DNA of 64,000 nt from Entophlyctis helioformis (GCA_025526915.1 JAHLKH010000014.1:124001-188000), one strand, 5' to 3'; positions 45,734-61,351 are shown, counted from the stretch's first letter. Numbers and translations: made by a program. Notes: generated by a model not told the origin, from the sequence alone.

Positions 45734-45805
45734 GCCTCTTTAGCTCAGTGGTAGAGCGTTGGTCTTGTAAACCAAAGGTCATGTGATCAATCCACATAAG
45801 GGGCA
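45734..45805 (+). tRNA. tRNA-Thr (anticodon TGT)
   Basis: Seven-bp acceptor stem (gcctctt with aaggggc, one G-U pair), D arm agctcagtggtagagc, anticodon stem ttggt/accaa around the loop cttgtaa (anticodon TGT, Thr), T arm atgtg/cacat around atcaatc, and discriminator A at 45805. No intron. T-rich runs follow directly (tttcttttttcttttt), a Pol III terminator. T-loop position 54 is A rather than the usual T, but the B-box pattern GWTCRANNC is kept. Confidence 0.9.
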
Positions 45806-45824
45806 TTTCTTTTTTCTTTTTGGT
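45806..45824 (+). terminator. RNA polymerase III terminator of tRNA-Thr
   Basis: Two T-runs within 20 bp immediately after the discriminator base. Confidence 0.8.
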
Positions 45825-46019
45825 TCTATCCTGCTGCATTGGGCAGCCTGACTCGCCCTGCAGATATCGCAGACGCCGTAATCCATCAGCCCGCACACAC
45901 CGGCGCTCTCAGGCTGCCGATCGCAGTTCGATCCGGTGCCGCACTGTGGTCATATTAGGTTGAGAGTGATGATTGTGGCATTTATGTCTTTGGGGCATTG
46001 GCATCATCTCAACACAGCA

Positions 46020-47297
46020 ATGAAACAGCCACCAGCCACCGCAACAGATGCCCACACGGGACGCCTTGTGCAATCCCATGTTGTGCCGCTTGTGGCGTCG
46101 CTGGCTGTCCGCGGTCGCTTCGATGTAATCGCGGCCCTGCTCGATGCCTTTGGACTTGCCGTCGATGATCCTTGCATCCTGTCGTCTCTCGAGCTCCCTC
46201 TGCGGCCAGGCACTGCACTGTCTCTTGCTCGCGTCTCATCCAAGTCCGTGTCTCGCGTGTCTCACGCCATCCGACCGACCAATCGCTGGGACCTTCTGGA
46301 TGAAGCAACCCAAATCCGCATCCTCGGCCACGCGGGCCATCTCACGCAGCTCCTGTGCGGCAAGATCAGCGTTGACCACGGTGCCAGCAGCAACAACGCT
46401 CTGTTGCAGGCTGTATGGCACGATACTCTCTTGCAAGACTGGCAGGGCGATCTTGCCCTGGTTCCGTATCCTGCTGGCGCCAGCAAGCTGGATATCTCGA
46501 CGCTCCTGCTGGTCCGGTCGCGGCCGCTGTATGCTCGCCTTGTGAAGCGATTCTCCCAGTCTCCGTCGGCCCATGAACAGCTGCTCCGCGACATTCAGAC
46601 CATCATCCCACTGCACAATGAGTGGCTCGATATCGTCGACATGAACGTCAGGTCGTGTGTGCCGGCACCGGACATGGCCATGGTCGCGCTGCGGCACGGC
46701 TACGAGGCTGCGTTTGTGCATGTCGCCCAGACGCACCATCTTCAAGCGTGCAGCATCGGCAACGATGAGATCGCCGTGCCGGCTGCGAATGCCAAGGGCG
46801 GCGGCTCGGGCAAGCCCATGACGCTGATCGAGTTTGCCGCTGGCCGTGGCTACCTGCGCATCATCAAGCAGCTGCACGCGGCTGGCAAAGCGCTGTGCGG
46901 CACGCGTGCCATGGACAACGCCGCTGCCAAGGGCCATCTGGACGTGGTGGTGTACCTGGACAAGCACCGCAGAGAGGGGTGTACCGTCAAGGCGATGGAC
47001 AGAGCAGCAGCCGGCGGCCATCTGCACGTTGTCAAGTGGCTGCATGCGAACAGATCCGAGGGATGCACCACGGCCGCCATTGATCGCGCGTGCCAGAACG
47101 GACACGTTGCGGTTGTCAAGTGGCTGCTGCAGTCGCGCAACGAGGGATTCACTCTGGAAGCGGTCAGCAAGGGCTCGCTCGCTGCTGTCACGCTGCTTGT
47201 CAAGAGCCTGAATGAGAAGGACCGGCTCCGTCTGCTTGTGCACGCCAAGGCGAGCGAGTGTGCGCGTGCCATTGAGCTTCTGAAGAGCATCGTGTGA
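46020..47297 (+). CDS. Ankyrin-repeat protein (possible F-box-like N-terminus)
   Basis: Single exon. ATG at 46020 (425 residues); an in-frame ATG at 45969 would add 17 residues. The C-terminal half has ankyrin-like repeats of a type expanded in early fungi and protists: MDNAAAKGHLDVVVYLDKHR, MDRAAAGGHLHVVKWLHANR and IDRACQNGHVAVVKWLLQSR, each followed by EGCT or EGFT. The N-terminal part has an LLDEATQIRILGHAGHL segment that could be a divergent F-box, unproven. Probably a substrate-recognition or scaffold protein. Confidence 0.8.
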   Translation: MKQPPATATDAHTGRLVQSHVVPLVASLAVRGRFDVIAALLDAFGLAVDDPCILSSLELPLRPGTALSLARVSSKSVSRVSHAIRPTNRWDLLDEATQIRILGHAGHLTQLLCGKISVDHGASSNNALLQAVWHDTLLQDWQGDLALVPYPAGASKLDISTLLLVRSRPLYARLVKRFSQSPSAHEQLLRDIQTIIPLHNEWLDIVDMNVRSCVPAPDMAMVALRHGYEAAFVHVAQTHHLQACSIGNDEIAVPAANAKGGGSGKPMTLIEFAAGRGYLRIIKQLHAAGKALCGTRAMDNAAAKGHLDVVVYLDKHRREGCTVKAMDRAAAGGHLHVVKWLHANRSEGCTTAAIDRACQNGHVAVVKWLLQSRNEGFTLEAVSKGSLAAVTLLVKSLNEKDRLRLLVHAKASECARAIELLKSIV

Positions 47298-47470
47298 TGT
47301 GTGCCTGCCGCCCGCGAGGTGTCGTTGAATGAACCAAAAGCAGCCTGCTCTGCATCCGATCTTCAGGTTTTAGCAAAGACCAAAACCCAAGGCACTGGCA
47401 ATCTCACTTTCACCATTCACTGCAACAACCAATCTGCCCCCGCAACAAATAGTGATCGTACCACAGCAGC

Positions 47471-47925
47471 ATGCGCGACAAGGACAAGCAGCTGCGATCG
47501 TCCTGCACCACATGCGAGTGCCCCGAGTACACTTTCAATGCATCGTCGAGCAAGTGTGACGAGTGCGGCTGTGCCGTGACACGGCATCGGATCGTGCAGG
47601 AGCTGCGTGTGCCGGGAGAGTTCTACAGCGATGCATCCGCCAGCGATAAGGGTGAGTGTTTCTGTTGGTCACCAGAGCCCATTTCCGTCTGTTATCAGCA
47701 CTCGGACAGAACCAGCAGCAGGAGCACCAGTACCAGCAGCAGGCTCAGATCGCGGCGGGTGGGTCCCATGCGACCGATCAGCTGCGCCGGTTGAGGAAAA
47801 TGTACAGGCAGACACAGCAGCAGCAGCAGCAGCATGCCCTCGGACCCACCACCAAAGAAGTAGCAGCAGCAGCAGCAGCAGCAGTACCGATCGCAGTCGC
47901 CCACGCTTATCCGACTGTACACTGA
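47471..47925 (+). CDS. Small Cys-rich, Gln-rich protein (putative zinc-binding)
   Basis: Exons 47471-47651 and 47699-47925 join in phase 1 and encode 135 residues. Residues 12-36 hold a cluster of six Cys and a nearby His (CTTCECPEYTFN, CDECGCAVTRH) that could bind zinc. The second half is Gln-rich with a coiled-coil-like LRRLRKMYRQTQQ and a poly-Ala tract, partly encoded by CAG repeats. The 47-bp intron is the shortest in the window. The family is not recognised. A splice into the 7TM gene downstream was considered but the phases do not fit. Confidence 0.55.
47813..47885 (+). repeat. CAG trinucleotide repeats
   Basis: Two CAG blocks (about 47813-47834 and 47863-47884) inside the Gln/Ala-rich second exon. 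The first is read as poly-Gln and the second as poly-Ala because the phase changes. Confidence 0.75.
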
Positions 47926-48139
47926 CCAGCTTTCATTGTCTTGGCGCTAATCTGATTCTGATCAACATCCACCCATTCGGTTCGCATCGCATTGGCCCAC
48001 AGTGCCGACACCGACACCGACAGCAGCCTCGACTCAGAGCCGCCAACAGCAACCCAAACAGCAGTTCCGTCTCTTGCCCGGCCGCAGCCAACCGTCCACC
48101 ACACCACCAGCCAAACACGAAACCGTGTCGTATGACGAG

Positions 48140-49364
48140 ATGATATCTTGGGTCTTTGCCGTCGCATTGCTCGACATCAAGGAGCTGCTCGGATTCAGAT
48201 TGATCGAGTCCCTGACGCTCGACGTATGCCAGCGGCAGCTGCATCTGTGGTTCCCGTGCATGATCATCCTGTCGTTTATGGCGCTCCTTGGCAGGGACTA
48301 CTCGGAACATCCACCCGTTCTCAGCCGGCTCTACATGAGTGAGTGACTGGCGGATGGTGGCGGCCTTGTCCACACTTGCCGCGGCTGACCGGATCCCATG
48401 AATGGCAGATTCGACGTTTGTGTTCGTCATGAGCTCGTTTGTCGCGTACATGACCTGTAAGTCCCTGTCCACAGAGTCCAATGCGCAGCAGGGAAAAGTG
48501 CCAGCAACTCATGGACGTGGTGCGACAGACAACAACAGCAAGATCCAAACCAAGCGCGTGCTTGCCGGCGCGCTCATCATGGTGAATGGCATCATGGCAG
48601 CCACCTATCTGTTGCTTCTGCTCCGGCTGCTTCCATCGCTGCCCGGCAAGCAAGTGGACCAGACACTCGAGCCAGGCCGCTACCTGACATGGCTTGCAAG
48701 TGTCCCAGCACTCATCCACGTCATCGGCGACACCACAACCAACGCGGATAATCTGGACATGTAAGTCGTGCTGGACAATCCAGTCTGGCAACGCGCCTGA
48801 CGCATGCAATGGCCATGACAGGTATAGCAAGCTGTCGTATGTGCAGCTGCTGTCCATGTTTGCCTGCAGCTTTTATCCGCCCAAAGACTCGAGCTTGCCA
48901 ACACTGGCTTGGATCGCGTCCACGTTCCTCATTGGACGCAAGGTGCACGGTCTCTACAACGACGCAGTTGCCAACCCAGACACAGCCATGATGGACCGCC
49001 GCTCTCTCACACTTTGCAAAGTCTTTGCTGGCGTCGGACTAGGTCTCGGTAAGTCTCAGCCTCGCGTGTCCACGCACTCTGTGGCCATCCGCGGTGACTG
49101 ACACGCTCCATGTGATGCTAACGACGCTTCTGAGCACAGTCTCGCTGACATGGTGTACGTTTGAGCGATTGCATGCATTGATGCTATGAGTGGCCTCGCG
49201 ACTGACACGCAATACATGCATGCATGAATGCAGTCCTCAAGCGCGGGGCCGTGCTGGACCACGTTGTGGCCGAGAGTCTTTACAGTCTGGGCGACACGGC
49301 GTCGGTCGCGGGGCTGACGGCCATTCTGGCATTCAGCGACATCAGAGAGCTCGAAGAGCTCTAG
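48140..49364 (+). CDS. Seven-TM protein resembling microbial rhodopsins but without the retinal lysine
   Basis: Exons 48140-48338, 48409-48760, 48822-49048 and 49234-49364 join in phases 1, 2 and 1 and encode 302 residues. An upstream extension in frame exists, so the start is uncertain. Hydrophobic helices include MISWVFAVALLDIKELL, WFPCMIILSFMALL, STFVFVMSSFVAYM, VLAGALIMVNGIMAATYLLL and SYVQLLSMFACSF. The segment GRYLTWLASVPALI matches helix C of microbial rhodopsins (RYxxWxxxxP). The last helix reads ESLYSLGDTASVAGLTAIL, which fits helix G (DxxxK) with Ser where the Schiff-base Lys should be. It would therefore not bind retinal covalently. Similar modules occur as sensory domains; no attached output domain is visible here. 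Confidence 0.65.
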
Positions 49365-49493
49365 ATCCACGCTGCCGTCTCGCATCTTCCTTCTTGTCTT
49401 TGCAACTCCATCCATCGCCGCCACAGGCGAGCCTGGCTCTCCGCTCGTCCATCATTAAACGCTTAGTCCGACACTCGCGATTGTTGACCATTC

Positions 49494-53366
<3,873 letters not shown>

Positions 53367-53439
53367 TAGCCACAGGCAGCGTCCTGTCTTGGAATGAAGG
53401 GGTTGGCGCCACAAACCAAACTCGAACACGAGCACGAGC

Positions 53440-55101
53440 ATGGCAGATCGCACGGCAGAGTTTGTGGGCATGGTGCAGACGCTGCACAGGCTGTCGGCAC
53501 GGGCAGGCGCTATGCACGACGGCGCTGCAGGCAGCACGGCGAGTGCGGGTGCGAGCGGCGCCAGTCTGGTTCTGCGGCCGCACAGGGCCAGGCCGCCACG
53601 CAGCCCGTTCCTGGTCGAGGCAGACAAGATTGTGCGTTCATGCCGCTGCCGTTGCCGCCACACACAGACAGCGAGACGACTGACTGGCGTGCGTGCGTGC
53701 GATGGGCATGCGGTGGCTGTCGTAGGCACACAACATGAGCGACCTGAGGCGCTACCTGCTGCGCATCCGCCGGGCGTACCTCGGCCTTGGCGCGCCGACG
53801 CCAGACGAGCAGCAGCAGCATGACGATGCAAGCGGACGTGGCCAAGGTGCAAGTGGCGCGGCGCCGAGCCTGGTGCCGAGCGCCGGCCCAGCCGACATCC
53901 ACGGCATGGACGAGGACCAAAAGGGCCTGCTGGACGCGCAGATCCAGACGCTGATCAAGGGCTTCCTCGCCATGATCCAGGCTCTCGCGCGGCATGTCGG
54001 TTCGTCGCATCTGTCCATGCAAGTCTGTCCTCTGTCCATCCACCAGGCTCACTCGCTTGCATCCCACCATGCACTACAGACGCACAGATCCCGCAGCAGT
54101 CGCAGGGGCCTGCATCGCTGCTCGGCCGCTTTGCCGAGTCGATCGCGCAGCCTGGATCGGCTACGGCACAGGCGCCGCAGCACGACCAGGTCAAACGCAT
54201 GCGCGAGGCCGTCATCGCGATCCTGGAAACGCGGCTGATGGATCTGTCCAACGTGCAGCGCGGGCTGCAGGAGCACCGGCTCCAGCGTCGCATGGACCGC
54301 CAGGAGCGGTACGTCTTTGTGTCCGTCTGTCCGTCTGCCACCACACCCTGACGCCTGACGCGTGATGTGGTCTGCAGGTTGCACAAGTCTGTCGTGTCGC
54401 CCACCTTGTCGGCACGGCCACATCCGACGACATCACACGCGGCATCAGGAGAGGCAGAGGGAGAGGACAAGGGCCAGGCATCCATATCGCTGAGCCGGCT
54501 GATCCCCACGGCGGTCAAGTCGCGCGTACAAGCAGCAATCGCGATACCGGCATCCATGCGGCCGCCGTCGCCAACAAAAGGCAGCGGGTGGACAGTGAGC
54601 GTGCCGGGCATCGACGACACGGACGATGAGGCTGGTGAGACGATGACGATGATGATGACGACGGTGGAGCGGAAATGTCTGCATCGAGACGGCTGATGCT
54701 GGAATCCGAGAACGAGACGTTGTTGACCGAGATGCAGGGCACGCTGGATCTTGTGCGGTGAGTCGCGTATCTCGAGTGCTGTGTGCTGTGTGCTGTCCAT
54801 GCCAGGGGATGGCCGCGCGATGACCGCAAGCTGACCATATCACAACACGATGGACAGGACGGCGACACAGTCGATCAACGAGATTGCACAGCTGCAGTCG
54901 ACGCTCGCGCACCACGTGCAGGCACAGAACGAGACGATTGCAGCGATCCACGACGACGCGGTCGTGGCCGTCTTGAATGTCACGAAAGGCAACGAGCTGC
55001 TGCGGAAAACCAAGGACATTATGGGCGGCCCGCGGTTGTGGGTGCTGTGGTTCATGCTCATTGCGAGCGCGCTGTTGTTGCTGCTGGACTATTTTTCATA
55101 A
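53440..55101 (+). CDS. UFE1: Syntaxin-18 / Ufe1 ER t-SNARE, one apparent frameshift
   Basis: Exons 53440-53631, 53726-53995, 54088-54308, 54378-54757 and 54858-55101. With one base restored in the fourth exon (near 54673, in an AAA run) they encode 435 residues. MADRTAEFVGMVQTL is the conserved syntaxin-18 N-terminus. The SNARE helix runs from RLMLESENETLL through TATQSINEIAQLQSTL, VQAQNETI and NVTKGNELLRK, and a C-terminal anchor (LWVLWFMLIASALLLLLDYF) ends the protein. Ufe1/STX18 mediates Golgi-to-ER retrograde fusion. Without the extra base the frame would close before the SNARE motif. It converges with glycogenin, 245 bp apart. Confidence 0.88.
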
Positions 55102-55346
55102 ACAGACGTGGGGGAGTGATGGCGACGGGACACGATGGCGATGGCGATGGCGATGGTGGGATCGGGGTTTATTTGGAGAGTGGAATGCACGAAAGGTCGG
55201 GGGTAGACCAAGCCTGGCTGGTATGGATGAGATGAGATCAGGATGACATCAGACGAATGAGAGACGTGATGAGGGCACAGACGCGGACACGTGGAAACAG
55301 GATCCGGCGAGAACAAAAAGGGGAGGGGAGTGGAGGGTGGCGGAGA

Positions 55347-57890
55347 TCAGGCTGGCTTGGTGTGGTACGAAATGACACCCGAGGGCGAGATGGTAAAGTT
55401 TTGGTTGCCAGTCGTGCCGGCCGACTTGGCCGACGCGTCGAGGGCCGACGACAGCACCGACACGCCGCCGCTCGTCGAGGAAGAGGACGTGACGGTGGTG
55501 GTAGTCGATTCGAGAGCAGCCAGTCCGCGCTGGGCCGAGCTGTTGGAGCTCGACGACAGCCGCTTGGTCTTGGTGGTCGTGGTGGTGGTTGTCACAAATG
55601 TTTTGGAGTTGATGACCGTGGTGGCACCGCCCTGTCACGTGCACAGCATCAGCCCACCCAAGCCCAACCCAGCCACGACAAAGACAACAGAAAAGTGGTG
55701 CACTAAACCAACCTCGCGGATAACCTCTTGCGTAAACTGCTTGGCGACCTCGACCCTGGATTCGTCAAGCTGTGCAGAGCGAGCCAGGAGAGCGGCCGTG
55801 GCACTGGAAACAGCCTCGGAGCTCACACGACCAACAGAGTCCTGCTCGGTATTGGAAGCCTGCGTCTGGACAGCCACGCTGTCCTGGGCATACGTCTCCT
55901 GCGAGGGGATGGTTGGCGACGAAAAGGTGCCTGTCACGGGCGACGGCTTCTTGACGCTCTTGTTCTGGCCACGCAGCTCCTTGGGGTCCCATCCGACACG
56001 ATAGTTTCCGAGATCCGAGCTGGACGAGTTGGTGCTCTCCATGCGCGACACCTGGCTGCTATCTTGGGTGGTGACCGAGACGCGAGTGGAAGTCTGTTGT
56101 TGCTGGTACTGTTGCTGGCTCTGCTGTTGCTGGCTCTGTGACGATGCTGCCTTTGTGGGAGACGGCGGCCGCTGCAGGGTTGTAGTTAGCAAACCAGCCG
56201 TGGCCGTGACGGGCGAGACGGATGCACTGCTGGGTCTGCTCGCAAACTCCTTGTCGGGCGAACGCACGCGCGGCTGGCCCTTTGTTGGCGACACCGACCG
56301 CGATCGCGAGCCGTTGCCGTTGCCAGGCGGACGGATCTCGCGTTCATCCCAGTTGGCGCGGTACGTGGCAAACTCTGGCTGCGGGCTTCCGTTGGCATGG
56401 TGGCCGTTGTGATTGCTGTAGCCTTGTGAGGACTGGCCCTGTCCCTGGCCCTGCGCGGTGTTTGGCGGGGTGTACTGGCCAAAGCCAACAGGATGACAAG
56501 TAAGCAGCGTGTGCGATACAGCGTACAAGCTCTCAATCCAGATGCGGTGTGATGGGACCCGACTCACATTTGCCCAGTTTCTATCCAGGTTGAATACAGC
56601 CAGGTCGGTGTGAACGCGAAAGTCGTCAAACACAGCCCACCACTCGCGAATAAGCGAAAGTGTATGGGAGGGCGTCGATCCCCTGTGCACATCCAACCGC
56701 ATGTCAGCCCTGTGTGTGGGAACGATGCCAGCCGTGATGGGCCACTTGCCTGGCAATGATGGAGCCGTCTGGGAAGCGCGACCATCGCCACGGCTTCGAG
56801 TCGCCAATGAAATGCACAATGGCAATGTCGCTCGAGAACCGTGCGAAGGCGGGCAGGTATGTGTAGTAGGCCGACGGCGTCACGTTGAAGATGAAGGGCA
56901 GGCGGGCCGTGCGCGGGTTGTAGGCGGGCTCCGACGACCACGATGAGAAGAACCCGTTGAGGACGCCCTGATCGCCACCTGGCGGTCCCGATGGCGTGAT
57001 GGGGGAGTGGGTGGTGATGCGAGGTGATTCATGGCGATTCATGGCGTGGCGTCCCAAGAAGGCCGGGTGATGGCCACGGAGGCGTGCACGGCCAGACGAG
57101 CAGACGAGCGCGCGGCGATAAGGAGAAGCGCCGCCACATCCGGCGGGAATCGGAGCAGCATCGCAGGCAGCGAGATGGCAGCAAGATGGCAGCGAGATAA
57201 CGACAGACGACGCAGTCGGCGTGTTAGCAGAGCCAGATAGGGCAGGGAAGGCAGAGCAGGGCCAGATAGGACGGGGAAGAGCAAGAAGGGGCAGGACAGG
57301 ACAGGACAGGACAGGACAGGGCACGCACCGTCAAAGCTGCCGTAGGTGGCGGCATAGGCACGCAGATCCTGGTACAGCTGGGCACCGGGCCGGGCAACAA
57401 AGACGCCCGAATTGAAGCAGTCGGGCCAGCCGACGTCTGGCGCGGCAGCAAACACGATGGTGCTGCCGGTGGTGGTGGTGCTGGTGGTGCTGGTGGTGCT
57501 GCCATCGGAGCCAAGTGTGGTGGAGGGGCCGTCGAGGCTCGCAAACAGGCCGTCGACGTTGCGGCGCACGAGCGTGTCTGCGTCGAGAAACACAATGCGG
57601 TCGTACGGCACGACGGCGGGATCAAAGACGTGCAGCTTGGTGAACGTGGCGCCCAGGTCCGGACGGCCGAGGAGCGCCAGGTTGGCGGCCGAGGTGGTGT
57701 GGAGGGCGTCGACGGGCGTGACGACGTCGTAGACGCGGGCGAGGACGGCCGAGGCGGCCGCGCCGACGTCGGGCGTGACGAGCACCACGAGCGGGTGCGG
57801 CGTGCTGGTGCGGCGCAGCGAGCGGGCCAGCACGAGCGCACCGGGAAGGTACGACTCGGATGTGAGCAGCGTCACGTACGCAAACGTCAT
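55347..57890 (-). CDS. GLG1: Glycogenin (self-glucosylating glycogen primer)
   Basis: Exons 57890-57329, 56978-56750, 56709-56568, 56474-55713 and 55631-55347 encode 659 residues. The GT8 glycosyltransferase domain opens with MTFAYVTLLTSESYLPGALV and has FLDADTLVRRNVD (the DxD metal site), CFNSGVFV, GVLNGFF and VHFIGDSKPW. The C-terminal half is disordered and Gln/Ser-rich with WDEREIR and VGWDPKELRG motifs, of the kind that recruit glycogen synthase (WxxxxLR-like). The second intron uses a GC donor (ag|gcaagt) with AG acceptor, the usual form of GC-AG introns. Start chosen at the first ATG of the GT8 fold. Confidence 0.93.
57284..57322 (-). repeat. ggaca pentamer array in a glycogenin intron
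   Basis: About six copies of ggaca just inside the donor of the first glycogenin intron; degenerate gggca/ggcag units continue to about 57240. Confidence 0.7.
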
Positions 57891-58143
57891 GGCGCGGAGA
57901 TGGCGACTTTGTGGCAAAGCGCGCTGGGTCCGTGTTCCCTTACTGGGCTCGGATGCACGCGGTTGGAGGTGGTGGTGGTAGACGAAGGTGGTGGTGGTTG
58001 TGGTAGACGTAGGTGGACATGCGAGGCTGCGATGCCATGCGATGCCATGCCATGCACGGCACGCTCGGGCTTTATTCCAAAGGATCGAGCAGACAGGCAG
58101 ACCCACAGGCAGACTGACTGACTGACAGACAGATCCCGCCCGC

Positions 58144-59013
58144 CTACAGCTCCTTGTCGTCAACAACCACCTCGCGGCAGTCGGCAATGACCGTCTCGGC
58201 CTTGGGCCGATCGCCGTACGACGTCGGGGACGCCTCGATGGCCTTGACGACTTTCATGCCGTCAACGACCTTGCCAAACACCACGTGGCGGCCGTCGAGC
58301 CACGACGTCGTGACGGTCGTGATGAAGAACTGCGAGCCGTTGGTGTCCTTGCCGGCGTTGGCCATGGACAGCACGCCCGGCTCGGTGTGGCGGAGCTTGA
58401 AGTTCTCGTCGGCGAACTTGGCGCCGTAGATGGACTTGCCGCCCGTGCCGTCGCCGCGGGTGAAGTCGCCGCCCTGGATCATAAAGTTCTGTTGGCCGTG
58501 GTCGTCGTCGTTGGTGTCGTTGGTGTCGTCGTGGTCGTCGTGGTCGTGGTTAGCGCCACTCGACGTCCAGCTCAAGCAAGCAAAGCCAGCAAGCCAAGGC
58601 AGGACAAGACCAGCAAGCCAAGGCCAGCCAGCCTACGCACCTTGATGACACGGTGGAACTTGGAGCCCTTGTAGCCAAAGCCCTTCTGCTCACCCGACCA
58701 CGCCAGCAGCCCGTCAGCACACGCACACACACGCACACGCACGCCAGCACGCCTCTCGCCCACGAGCCACTCCACTCCACTCCACGACAACAACAGACCA
58801 ACGCACCTCGCCCGTGCAGAGTGCACGGAAGTTCTCGGCCGTCTTGGGCACCGTCGCTCCGTAGAGGCCGATGGTGATGTCGCCAAGGTCCTTGTCGCCC
58901 TGCTTGATGCTCATGACCACCTTGTGCGTGACCTTGGGGCCCTTGGCCTCGACCACCGGCAGCACGGCAACAGCGAGCGCCGCAAGCGCAACGAAAGCGT
59001 TTTGGAAGATCAT
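58144..59013 (-). CDS. CPR5: ER peptidyl-prolyl isomerase, cyclophilin B type
   Basis: Exons 59013-58807, 58685-58641 and 58488-58144 (phase 0) encode 198 residues. The N-terminus is a signal peptide ([20 protein letters not shown]). The cyclophilin fold is complete: FHRVI (catalytic Arg), [32 protein letters not shown] and [11 protein letters not shown] with the Trp that binds cyclosporin. The C-terminus ends DKEL, a KDEL-like retrieval signal, placing it in the ER lumen as a folding helper. The middle exon is 45 nt. Confidence 0.95.
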
Positions 59014-59141
59014 GTTTGGGTTGGCCGGCAACCCTCGCGTGCCTGCCAACACAGACACGACAACAACAGACTCGACAACACAGGCGAGACGCTGCCCCTT
59101 CATTGACACAAGCACCAGTCCAGTGCCAGTCCAGCACCAGC

Positions 59142-61351
59142 TCAGCGCTTGCTCTTCTTGTTGGCATCGCCCTCGTCGCCTTCCCGCCCACGCTTGGCCG
59201 ACGACATAAAGTCCTGGAACCCAAAGAGATCCGCCTCCTTCTCAAACGCTACCGGCCCGTCGCGCACCGCCGCATCCCTGCTACTGCCGCTGCCGTCGGC
59301 TCCCTGGAACCCGCGGTGCGGCGCCCGGTCGCCCACGAGCCGCTCAATCTTTTCCGTATGCACACCGGCCGTCACCTCGGCCTCGACGCGCTTGGGCCGG
59401 TAGATGGCATTGCCCGCCGTGCCCTGGAACAGCGGCTTGTCATAGATGCCGTACGAGTCCTCGGCGCCGAACCCAGACGACAGGCCCTCGGACTGGTTGA
59501 ACAGCCGCTGGTCAAACAACGACTCTTTGGACACGGTCGGCTGCGCGAGGCCGAGCGCAATCTTTTCCGAAATGTCGCGCTCCGTCGACTGAGCGAGCAC
59601 CCGCGCCCGCGTCTCCGTGCCCATGTGCGACATGCGGAGCTCGCGCTCGCGCTGCATCGCCTTTTCGCGCCGCATCCGGTCGCGCTCGCGCATCTGCTGC
59701 TTCTGCTCCTCGCTCATCTCCTCGTCGTCTTCGTCGTCCTGGTCACCGCCACGGCGAGCACCGCCCGAGGCAGCGGCCGGCCGTCCATCATCGCCGTCCT
59801 CGTCATCCGATCCGCCGGCAAGGGCATTGGCAATAAACGCATCAACCGACGGCGCCTCGCCCGTTCCAGACACGAGACCCGCGCGCTCCTCACGCGCCTT
59901 TTGCGCCAGCATCCGCAGCTTCTCCTCCTTCTCGCGCTTCTCCTTGGCCGCCAGCTTGCCCTGCATCTCGGCACGCAGCTTGACCTCGTCGCGCGCATGG
60001 CGGTCGGCAATAAACAGCGCCTCGGACAGCTTGGCGAAATTGTCATTGATCGTGACTTGCGTGAGGCCGCGGCCGTCGTTGGCGAGTCGCTTGTCGAGCG
60101 GGATCGTGTAGCCCTTGGCGTTCTTCCAGTTGGAGATGCACGGCGGGATGACCCAGTTGCGCTGCTCCTCGGCCGACACCTTGCGCGGCGGCGAGTGCAT
60201 GACGGGCGGCGGCGGGGACGGCGGGCCGCGCGGTGTCTTTTTGTGCTTGAACATGGACGGCTCCATGGGATCGATGGGTGCCTCGACCATTTTGATGATG
60301 CGCGACTGTGCACCCGAGACGGACGATCCCTGGTCGGCCGGCGTGTACCGCACAAACACGGGCTCGTTGGTCTTGGTCTGGATGTTCTTGGGGTTCTTGG
60401 CACCCATCTTGGCTGCAATTCAATGCAGCGCAACGCAGAGCCATTGCATGGACGCTTCGTGTCAGCTGTATGCTTCTCCCATGCTGCTCCCATGCGGGTT
60501 CCATGCTGGTTCCATGCTGGTTCCATGCCAGTCCATCAACCGCCTCAAGACTCACTTCCAACCAGCTTCTCGAGAGCAAGGCGCGTCTTGTCGGTCGTTT
60601 CCTGAACAGCCTCTTGGTCCGGCCGCTCAAACGAGGCATCGCCGGCAACGATATCCTTGGCACGCATCGCCTGCAGGCTCGAGTGGATGATCTTCTTGTC
60701 GTTCTGCTTCTGGCCCTCGTGGAGCACCAGATCGTACCGGATCTGCCCGCTCTCATCTGTCTGCAGCGGCAGCAGCGCAGCCGACGCGGCCGACGACCCT
60801 GTGCCGGTGCCGGCGCCGGCGCCGCGCTGGCGGCCCATGTCCAGTGGGTACTGCACCTTGGGGATCTCGGGGAACGCTCCGCCGTCGCCAAAGTCCTGTC
60901 GTGGCAGCCAGCATCGAAGCCGGCCGAGTCAGCACAGGCGAGTGTGTTGGCCACACACACACACACACACACACACACGCCGACTCACCTCGAGCGTCAC
61001 AGGCATGAACCCGGCGCGCTGGCCATAGGGCGGCACCTTGCGGGCCGGAGCACCGCTGCCACCACCGGCCTTCTTGGCCGCCTTGGCCGCCGCCTTGGCC
61101 GCAGCCTTGGCCTTGCGCAGCCGGTCGCTGTCGTCGTCGTCGTCCGAGTCGGCGTCCCAGCGCGAGGGAGCCGGAGCCGCCTTGGGCTTGGGCAGCAGAC
61201 TGTCGCCACGCAGGGGCACGTCAGCTGCCTATGGTCTGCCTATGGTCTGTCTATGGTCTGCCTATGGTCTGCTGCATGCCACATGGCCCTTGTAGGCAGG
61301 CACTCTGCCAGCCAGCCCACACGCACGCACGCACCTTGCAAGCGAAGCCAT
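59142..61351 (-). CDS. SNW1: SNW/SKIP-domain splicing factor (Prp45)
   Basis: Exons 61351-61335, 61199-60989, 60895-60556 and 60412-59142 encode 612 residues. The first coding exon is 17 nt (MASLA plus two bases); it was chosen because splicing to tctgctgccc gives MASLASLLPKP, the expected SNW start, whereas the longer frame has no ATG. The SNW core has [69 protein letters not shown] and [14 protein letters not shown]. Later come [13 protein letters not shown] and [15 protein letters not shown]. It is part of the activated spliceosome. The intron at 61200-61334 contains tatggtctgcc repeats. Confidence 0.95.
60953..60978. repeat. CA dinucleotide repeat
   Basis: A (CA)12-13 run in the second SNW1 intron. 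Confidence 0.85.
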
